Below, one piece after another: positions 56,536 to 64,000 of a DNA stretch of 64,000 nucleotides. This DNA comes from Sophora flavescens. Taxonomy: Eukaryota > Streptophyta > Magnoliopsida > Fabales > Fabaceae. Position 1 is the stretch's first letter. Each line of letters starts with the position of its first letter. The notes beneath the pieces were generated by a model that saw only the letters and a list, made by a program, of their open reading frames with translations, ran no database searches and was not told the origin of the DNA. The stretch is taken from the NCBI GenBank assembly GCA_030762895.1, contig CM061063.1, positions 102,322,210-102,386,209 of the forward strand, written 5' to 3'. Position numbers and translations under genes: made by a program.

Positions 56536-57059
56536 TCTATAATTCTTGTATACTACAATTTGCTTATATTTTCCCCTATCTGTTTTTCCCCCATTTTGTC
56601 TATAGTATTTATTCTATATATTATGTTTCAACTTTCAAGTTTCAGTTACAAAATTTGACAATGAGGAATGATTTTAAATAGGAATATTATATTGTAAAAT
56701 TAATTTTATAATGAAAATCTATTCAAACTTAGTTTAATTATTTCATTTAATTTTAAGTCTAATTATTTGAATTAGGAATTTTTTTCCTTTATGGGTTTTT
56801 TTGTTTAGGAAAATGTTTTAGAAAGGGGATATTGCCACCACCACCACCACCATATTTCATTTAGTTTTGTTATTTTACCTATTTTAGTAAAGGAAAAAAA
56901 TTAACTATTTAATATTATATATATATATATATATAAAGTGGAACTACTCAGAAATCAAAATTGATTTAGGAATAAATATTCAATAATGTATATCCTATCA
57001 TCTTCTCATCAATAGTTGTAATTCAAAATTTGTCCTCACTTCCTTCATTTATAATAAAA
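56536..57059. other. 5' flank of the dioxygenase pseudogene
   Basis: AT-rich. (CCA)n at 56834-56850 and (AT)n at about 56917-56935. A TATATA-like stretch lies near 56615. Nothing else is recognised. Confidence 0.45.
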
Positions 57060-57090
57060 CTAGGTTTGAACCCGTGCAACGCACGGGCCA
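57060..57090 (-). mobile_element. Helitron-type 3' terminus
   Basis: On the minus strand the hairpin CCCGTGCGTTGCACGGG (57071-57087; 7-bp arms, 3-nt loop) is followed by TTCAAAC and CTAG, then T (57063 to 57059). This matches the plant Helitron rule of a short GC-rich hairpin about 10 bp before CTRR, inserted at A|T. The element would extend rightward. Its 5' TC end is not located. Confidence 0.7.
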
Positions 57091-58200
57091 TATTTTCTTT
57101 CAAAAATATAATGGTTTTGTATAGGTAATACTTATATGTTTTTGTTATATTTATATTATTTTATAATTTTATTAATATATTTTTATTTTTTTTATAGATA
57201 AAATATTTTTTTTATGTAATATATATTATGTTATATTATTATATTATATAATTATGAGATATCATAAGAAATATTATACAATATAAGATTATATAATATT
57301 TTTTTATTATTACATTAATATTATATTATTATATAAATTTAATTGATATTCATCGGTGTAAATATTTTTTGTATTATCAATTTATCATTGATTGACGTAT
57401 TATTAAATATTCTAAATAACGTGCCACACACGGGTTATGTTTTATAAAATAAAAAAATTGGAGCTTATGTTATATATTATGTTATATTATTATTTGACAT
57501 ATATTAATTTATCGTATTATATTTTTCTCTCTTGAAAATTTATTTGATTTAATTCTCCTCTTTTTCTCCGTGCAATTGAACCATTTAAAAAATATATATA
57601 TTTATGTATTTATCTATGTAATCTATGTAACATATATGAGTCGTCGTTTGAAAGTTACTTCATTAATGAAGTGAGATGATTGAAGATGGTAATACAATAT
57701 TTTTGTATAGGTAATATTTATATGATATGATTGGATGATATGGGGTTGTACATATACCAAAATGGACTAATGTAGTGCTTTTCTATTTGAGTTATAGTCT
57801 GATACATGACTTTCATTGTTTACCGTATGTGTTCGGCATGTGAGGTTAATTTAAGAACAAAACAAAAAGACACATGCAAAACACATCTCCTTAACAGATA
57901 GAATTTATAGTTATTAATTGAGTTTAATAGATTGGTATTTTTTTTTAATGATTTATATAATATAATTTGTTTTTTGATACTTCTATTTAAGTTAAATAAA
58001 TGTGTAATTAATCATGTATAAAAATGTATTGTTGATTATTAAATATTATTATTAAAGACTCTATTATTATAGTTTAAAGATTAAATTTTTAAGTAAATAG
58101 ATTAACTCTAAGTATTCTAAATATGAACATCATACCTATACAATTCTTATAAAATAAATAAAATAATTTTTTTATAGATTTAAAATATATGAGTTGATTT
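57091..58200. other. Very AT-rich interior of a possible Helitron
   Basis: Long runs of TATATTAT-type sequence. A second, weaker CGTGCCACACACGGG lies at 57420-57434. No gene. Confidence 0.4.
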
Positions 58201-58980
58201 GTCAAAAAAAATTATATTTGAGTGGTATATTCTCATAATAAAAAGAATGATTGGCGGCAATGTAAAAAATACATAAATTTTAAAAATTGTTTGCAATTTG
58301 AGGATTAAAAAAGTAAGAGTAAATAGATTAACTCTAAATATAAACATCATTCCTATAAAAATCTTATAAAAATAAAATAAAATTTCTATAGATTTTAAAT
58401 ATATTTGGTTGAGTATTCTCATAATAAAAAGGATGATTGACGACGATATAAAAAAATAGATAGATTTCCAAAATTGTTTGCGATTTGAGAATTAAAAAAA
58501 TGAAGAGTCAATAGATTAATTCTAATATTATAAATATAAAGTATAAACATCATTACATAAAATTCTAATAAAATAAAATAAAATTTCTATGCATTAAAAA
58601 TATACTTAAGTTGAGTGTTCTCATAATAAAAAGGATAATTGGTGGTGATTAAAAAATAGATAAATTTTAAAAATTGTTTACAATTTGATAATTAAAAAAG
58701 AAAAGAAAAAGAAGAGTCAATAAATTAATTCTAAATATAAGTATAATTACTATAAAATTCATATAAAATAAATAAAATTAAATTAATTTCTATACTTTTA
58801 AAATATATTTGAGTTGAGTATACTCATAATAAAAATGATGATTGACGGTGATATAAAAAATGCATTTAAAATATATTTGAGTCGAGTGTTCTCATAATAA
58901 ATAGGATGATTGACGGTGATATAAAAAAAATAGATAAATTTAAATTGTTTGCAATTTGAGATTAAAAAAAAATCTACAGT
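58201..58980. repeat. AT-rich tandem array (186-203 bp unit, about four and a half copies)
   Basis: The marker TTCTCATAATAAAAA...GATGATTG recurs at about 58231, 58417, 58619, 58822 and 58890. Each copy also has ATTGTTTGCAATTTGAG and TAAACATCATTCCTAT-type blocks. The last interval is only 68 bp, a truncated unit. Confidence 0.88.
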
Positions 58981-61900
58981 CACAAATTGCCAGTGACATA
59001 AACCTTTCTTGAGCTTTTATTTTACCAATTTCCATTTTTTTTTTTTATTGAGCAGTAAGACTAACACATCAATACTGAGAAGACATCATCAATCACTAAT
59101 TGATGGTTCCCCTAATTTGATAAGAGGCAATGATATTGATAATCATAAACCTATTAGAGATGCGATATAGGTCTCCACTAATAAAGCTTAGAAATCATTA
59201 ACATCTAATAGCAAACAATTGAAGTCGTCCTCCAACACATTCATATAATTCCCCGTGCAATGCTACAGATGAATAATTTATAGTATACAATATGGTAGAA
59301 CAATTTCAAATGATAACAAAGCCATCAAGTTTTTTTTCGACGTTACAAAGCCATCAAGTTGAGCCTACCTTCGTAGAGCATAATCTTTTTTTGGTACACT
59401 TCTTAGAGCATAATCTACGAAAAGATAAGGAAAGGGATTAATTAAAATATCATCTAGTCAGTGAATGTTAAGATTTCCTCATAAGGCAACTTTGCTATCT
59501 CTTCCAGCAATGCATAACACCAAGATTTAAAATCTTAGAACATTGATTTATAGACAACATAACAATGTCACTAAATAAGTGCAAGATGATGGGGTGCCCT
59601 TCTTCCAATCCATTCCAATGAGTAGTTATCTAAGAGAAGGTAAACAAAGCTTTTTCATTCATCAAACGATGATTACACATGCGGCACTTTTCTAACATAC
59701 TATTGTAACCTTGTACATGAGAACAATCTTCATCAAATTTGTACCCTATTCATATGCCCATCAATATATCAAGGAAATTTGTATCTGAAACTTTGCTTAG
59801 TAACTGAAATCAAATTAAAAGTAAACTCAGTAATATATAAAACACAAGTTAAAAAAAAATCAGAAAAGAAAAAGAACCGACTACCATTAGCAAGACAAAT
59901 TAGCTCTAACATAGTAATTCATACCCTTTCATTTAATAGAAAGAAGGTCAACGCCTTTTGCATATTGAAATAATGATGTTAGCACTGAAATTCCTAAGCT
60001 CTCAGTGATCATCAACTACTCTGTTTGTTATCCTTTTGCAACAATGTAGGTAATTATAGGTGGCATCAATCGATCATCAAAGGTTATCATACATAAATAA
60101 TGAAACTAAAAAAAATTATGTACCACATAAATAGTAGTCTATACATGAACATCCTTTGTTATTGCATGTTTAGCAGATAATTTAACATCAAAAGGGAGCC
60201 CATCTTCCTTATATTCTGATTTTCTTATAACAAAGCAAGCTGCAAGTAACATAGCAGAAGCAAAATTGTCAACGTCGGGAAAATAAAACTATTTCATTGC
60301 AAACCTCATAATAACTGCTAAGATAACAATCATATGAAAATCACATGAGAACCTCATAATTTGTTGTCTAAGCTTCCACTGATTTGAGGGTTCAAAACTG
60401 AGAGCTTAGATAAAAAAAAAAAGTGAGGAAGAGGCCAGCATAACAGACGTGCATCACGGGCCAAAGTCACTTGCGTTCTGCTTCAGTTTCCTCGGCATGC
60501 TTCTTTAGTCTTTACAACATTGTCTTTTGTCCTTTCAAATCCGTTTCTTCTTCCTTCCTTCCTGAATTGTTTTGCAAACATATAGTTAATACAATGTCAA
60601 GTGCTTTCATTCATATAATCAGAAAGTGCTGATATATGAAGGTCTATATTCCTGTTCTATAATATAAATGCAGTCAGTTCAACATTCCAAGTGTCTAAGA
60701 GCTTGTATGAGAATCTTCCAACAACAATGAAATTTAAAATTATAACAATTAGTTTCTATAAATACATTTTGGTTTCAGAAGTTAATTCTTCTCACAACTG
60801 GTTCCTTTCTTAATTTCTTATAGAATAAGAACTTGTTAAGAAAGATAGTGTACAAAACAGGAGGGTCAAGAATCCTGTTATGGCTGCAAAGAAACAAACG
60901 TTGAAGAAATGCCTGTGTCAAACCTGTGTCAGATGCCAAAAGGGAGCTTATCTTCCGTCCAAATGCTAGTTGAGTGCTTCGGCGTAAGATAACTCCAAAA
61001 AGCTTCATCTTAGAGAAAAGCCACAACAACTCAAAACCCGTGACCAAATTGAAAAACTGTGACACACAACCCATCAACAACACAAAACCAGGCACCAATT
61101 AACCAAATAAAGCAGAAAATAAATAAATAAAGACAGAACACAATACCGAACTGAAAAGCTATGAACCAAAGAAATCCAATGGAACCAGAAAAGGTATGAG
61201 TAGAAATAGAAATATCCTACCTAGTAGTGAGACTGATTCCACACGGTGGAAAGTAAAGTTTTTATTTTTAAAAAAAAAACAGATGATCCAATTGTAGCAA
61301 GTATAAATAACAAATAAAAAAATGGCAGCAAGTATAAATATATTATAAAGAAGAAGCTATGGAATTACATCACCACCTGCAAGCCCAATTGGCTCATTAG
61401 AACTCCACATAACAGGAGTTATCTTAACAACAGAGACTAATCAAGACTCATTTCACTGTTAGAAAACTGAGACATCAAATCTTGCACGAACATAAAATAT
61501 AACATTTAAATTTAAATGTTAATACAATCACTGGAAGCGAATGACTTTAAATGAGTGGTTAACGTAAAAAACCAAGACAATACATCATTGATTCTAATAA
61601 AATTGATACAACAAAAGAGATGGAATTTCTTCAAGAGTAAACATGGCTAAAAGTTGAAATTCAGAAGTCATATATAAGAGGTAAAATCACAAAGGATGGG
61701 AACTAAACCTGACCAATAAAACATTGAAAGGCTGAAGCAATTTCCCAGCTGAAATGATATTTGGAGTGTAATCTGGTTCTATTGATAGTGATACTGAAAA
61801 GGAAACTCTTTGTATAATGATTGAGTTGCAAACAACATCACATCCCTGCAATTGTGCACAACCATGGAATTGCATATTAGTGATTTCTTACTATGTTAAC

Positions 61901-62582
61901 ATGTGCATAAAGACTCAATCCAAAAACATAAGGTAAATATATTCTCCGCAGCTTAAAAAAAATCCTTTCTATGAGTTAATGTTAGTGAATGAGATTTGCA
62001 TTTTCCAATTCTTAAAACTTGATTTCTACCTGGTACCTTTGAGAAGGTATATAGATGGACAAAGGAAACACTTGTACCAGAAAGAAATATAGTCCCAGTT
62101 AAAGAAGAAAAATTGTACAATAGGGTAGTCAAGCCTAAACTCAAAAGCCATACAACATGACCACTTAATAACACATTATGCAATCTGAACCGCACTGCAT
62201 GCAGGCATTAAAAACAGAATTAAAAAAAAAACAGAAAAATTTTTAGTTATGACTTCAATCATGATGTTTCTTACTTCCTTATCTTCCACTCTATCAAATG
62301 CATGTTAATTTTTAATAAGTAAACCAACTCATTACCTGCAGTAGGTGGCATTCAACAAATGAGTGTATAAATAGTATAGTATATGAAACAAATTGTAAGA
62401 AAACTACTCCATTTGTAAAAATAATCACAAAATGTAAAAATACACTAAAAATACTAAAGAGAATAAATTTCATTATTTAAATGAGAAAGATACCTTAACT
62501 CACCATTTGGTCCTAAACCCATGGTACACTAAAAAACATATTAGAAAAGGAAATGAGAATGTGATAAACAATCAAAGTTAAC
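58981..62582. other. 3.6 kb without a recognisable gene
   Basis: AT-rich DNA. A half hairpin CCCCGTGCAATGC lies at 59252-59264. Minus-strand open frames at 60775-61098 (107 codons, with MKLFGVILRRSTQLAFG), 61687-61875 and 61953-62195 have no domain that I recognise and no consistent splice structure. They could be distal exons or introns of the RPA1-like relic to the right, or chance frames. Confidence 0.4.
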
Positions 62583-63584
62583 CTCTGTCTAAGTTGGTCA
62601 GCCTCTTCACAAACAGGATTGAAGATCAACTTAGTGCAGCCCATACAGTTTTGAATATGAATCTTGTCTGCATGAATGATAGAAATACCAATGTTATTGA
62701 AAGCCAACATATAACCATGGGCAGCAAACAGAGTTATATACAGGTTTAATATGCTATATACCTTGGAAAGTCTTAACTTTTTCAAGCTGAATAACTACAA
62801 CAACATAAAACATAAAACAATAATTATGAAAAAAAAAATTAGTCAATGTAATTGTTACCCATCATCCTCAACAGAAATGGCATTAAGCTTGGTTTTGGTG
62901 CCATTCTTCTCATTCTCCCTTTCAGTTCCAACACCAGTCAGCAAGCCAATAACATCTATAACAGAAGAGGAGAGATCAGGATAAGAATTACAATTAACAA
63001 ATAAACTAAAAAAATAAGCAACAATAGAGAAACACAGAATCTAAAAGAATGAAACATTACCCACTAAATAATAAGTATTATAACCACCTCCAGTAATCTA
63101 CGAAATAGGAACAAAATCATAGATATTTGTACCCACAAGACCATTGTCCAGCTGAACGACCCTAGTGGGTGGTTCTGTAACTCTCCCCATTTGCAGCAAC
63201 AATATAGAATCGGAAATAATAAACAGAACCCTCATTTAACTCATTCTGAAACCTATAGATAAGAGTCTTCCTTACTGAAGCATGAATCCTATCACCTTGA
63301 AACAAAATGCAGCATTGAGAAAATGTTAATAGGGGAATCATTTGAAAACCAATATTTAACAAAATGATAAGAAACAGAACAGAAAGAAATAGTTTATTAA
63401 CAACCTTATCATCCATCAAGACCATCTCCATGAAAAGAGGGAGTCTTTGCCTACTAAAATCAGGCACCATCCAGAGGTGTATGACCCTAGCAATGATTAT
63501 CCAACTCTCCTTCTCACGAGAGATCTCAGAGATTGAGTTAAACATGGTAGACTTCTCAGAGTTTGAGTTACACTTGCTAGACAT
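62583..63584 (-). pseudogene. RPA1-like (replication protein A large subunit) gene relic
   Basis: It starts MSSKCNSNSEKSTMF at 63584. Exon 1 (63405-63584) encodes ISEISREKESWIIIARVI and RLPLFMEMVLMDDK. Next come GDRIHASVRKTLIYRFQNEL and VAANGESYRTT (63180-63295), TRVVQLDNGLVGTNIYDFVP (about 63110-63170), DVIGLLTGVG (about 62863-62956), IQLEKVKTFQ (about 62762-62795) and KIHIQNCMGCTKLIFNP with EEADQLRQR (62583-62672). This order fits the OB-fold DNA-binding regions of plant RPA1-like proteins, which bind single-stranded DNA. Lesions: a missing G at the exon 2 acceptor breaks phase, a deletion with frameshift follows YRTT, TAG stands for Glu after DFVPIS, and most of the YKVKC-type exon is gone. 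RPA1-like genes are also common passengers of plant Helitrons. Confidence 0.8.
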
Positions 63585-63656
63585 ATCAATTTAAGACAAA
63601 GTAATGGTGTTTTTTTTATCTCTCAATCTGTGCATGGGAAAGCAACCAAAGAACAC

Positions 63657-63664
63657 AATTTATA
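63657..63664 (-). promoter_or_regulatory. TATA box candidate of the RPA1-like relic
   Basis: TATAAATT on the minus strand, about 75 bp before the ATG at 63584. Confidence 0.35.
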
Positions 63665-64000
63665 GAGGATCCAAAATGAAGGCAAAGATCAGTAAAAATA
63701 ATTGTTTAACATTAAAAATGAATAAAAATAATAAGAATAATCATAACAATAGTGGACAATGACATTACAGAAATAGTGTATGAAGGAGGAGAAAGCCAGG
63801 CTGTTTTTGAGAGGGGAGATTAGTGTTAGGCGAGGTCCTGCCATCAAAGGCGTGGTCTCCAAAAACCCTATTTCGTCAAAGAGAGGAAAAATTAGACAAA
63901 CCCTGATACAAAGTAATAATTAGAACAAAAAATGATAAAAAATAAACATAATATAAACCCTAATATGTGATCTTTGGAGCTCGAGAAACTGAAATGAGAA
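63665..64000. other. Upstream flank of the RPA1-like relic, nothing recognised
   Basis: AT-rich sequence. On the minus strand AGGGTTTTTGGAGACC near 63860-63875 may be leader or promoter sequence. Confidence 0.35.

Noticed and set aside
56164..56658. Plus-strand frame of 164 codons opposite exon 1 of the dioxygenase paralogue
   Set aside because: Same shadow effect as in the neighbour gene.
60775..61098. 107-codon minus-strand frame as a gene
   Set aside because: No recognised domain, and an acceptor-like pyrimidine tract lies inside it. Kept only as unassigned sequence.

Overview
The window looks like repeat-rich nuclear DNA of a flowering plant, most likely a eudicot and plausibly a legume. 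The reasons are plant-type transposon families (Athila-like LTR elements primed by tRNA-Asp, En/Spm CACTA elements with plant-specific domains, a PIF/Harbinger relic, Ty1-copia, hAT, Mutator and Helitron-like ends), GT-AG introns, and a plant 2-oxoglutarate-dependent dioxygenase cluster. The species call is inference from family resemblance only.

Layout. 1-1774 is the right part of a long LTR whose end abuts a decayed Harbinger transposase (1775-2914, minus). 4095-6364 is a broken Ty1-copia pol. 6365-30433 is one old CACTA element (CACTA-1, minus strand), split by LTR elements: element I (6987-12325, minus, TSD GAATG) and element II (14071-25867, plus, TSD ATGCC), with element III (19587-24896, plus, TSD GGTAC) nested inside II. 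31693-42306 is a second, structurally complete CACTA element (CACTA-2, plus, 3-bp TSD TCT) sitting in a tandem-repeat tract that continues on both sides. 43252-46333 holds an LTR-like fragment, a MITE and a 1.27-kb tandem duplication carrying plant-mobile-domain fragments. 46382-47405 is a non-autonomous hAT (8-bp TSD) and 47472-48418 a non-autonomous Mutator element (9-bp TSD) with a GC-rich interior.

The only ordinary host genes seen are two minus-strand, three-exon 2-oxoglutarate/Fe(II) dioxygenase genes (49577-51670 and 54352-56535) with identical exon 2 and exon 3 lengths, plus a stray exon-2 fragment between them. The first keeps all catalytic residues. The second has a compensated -4/+4 frameshift pair in its last exon that removes the distal iron-binding His and the 2-oxoglutarate Arg/Ser. 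From 57060 rightward comes a Helitron-type 3' end, an AT-rich tandem array, about 3.5 kb without recognisable genes, and a decayed RPA1-like gene (62583-63584, minus).

Most notable: elements I, II and III share primer site, 3' internal region, hairpins and polypurine tracts, but split the coding content. II carries gag and protease without reverse transcriptase or integrase. I and III carry only an orphan ORF of about 218 codons with no recognisable retroelement domain. They look like components of a family that must borrow enzymes from elsewhere.
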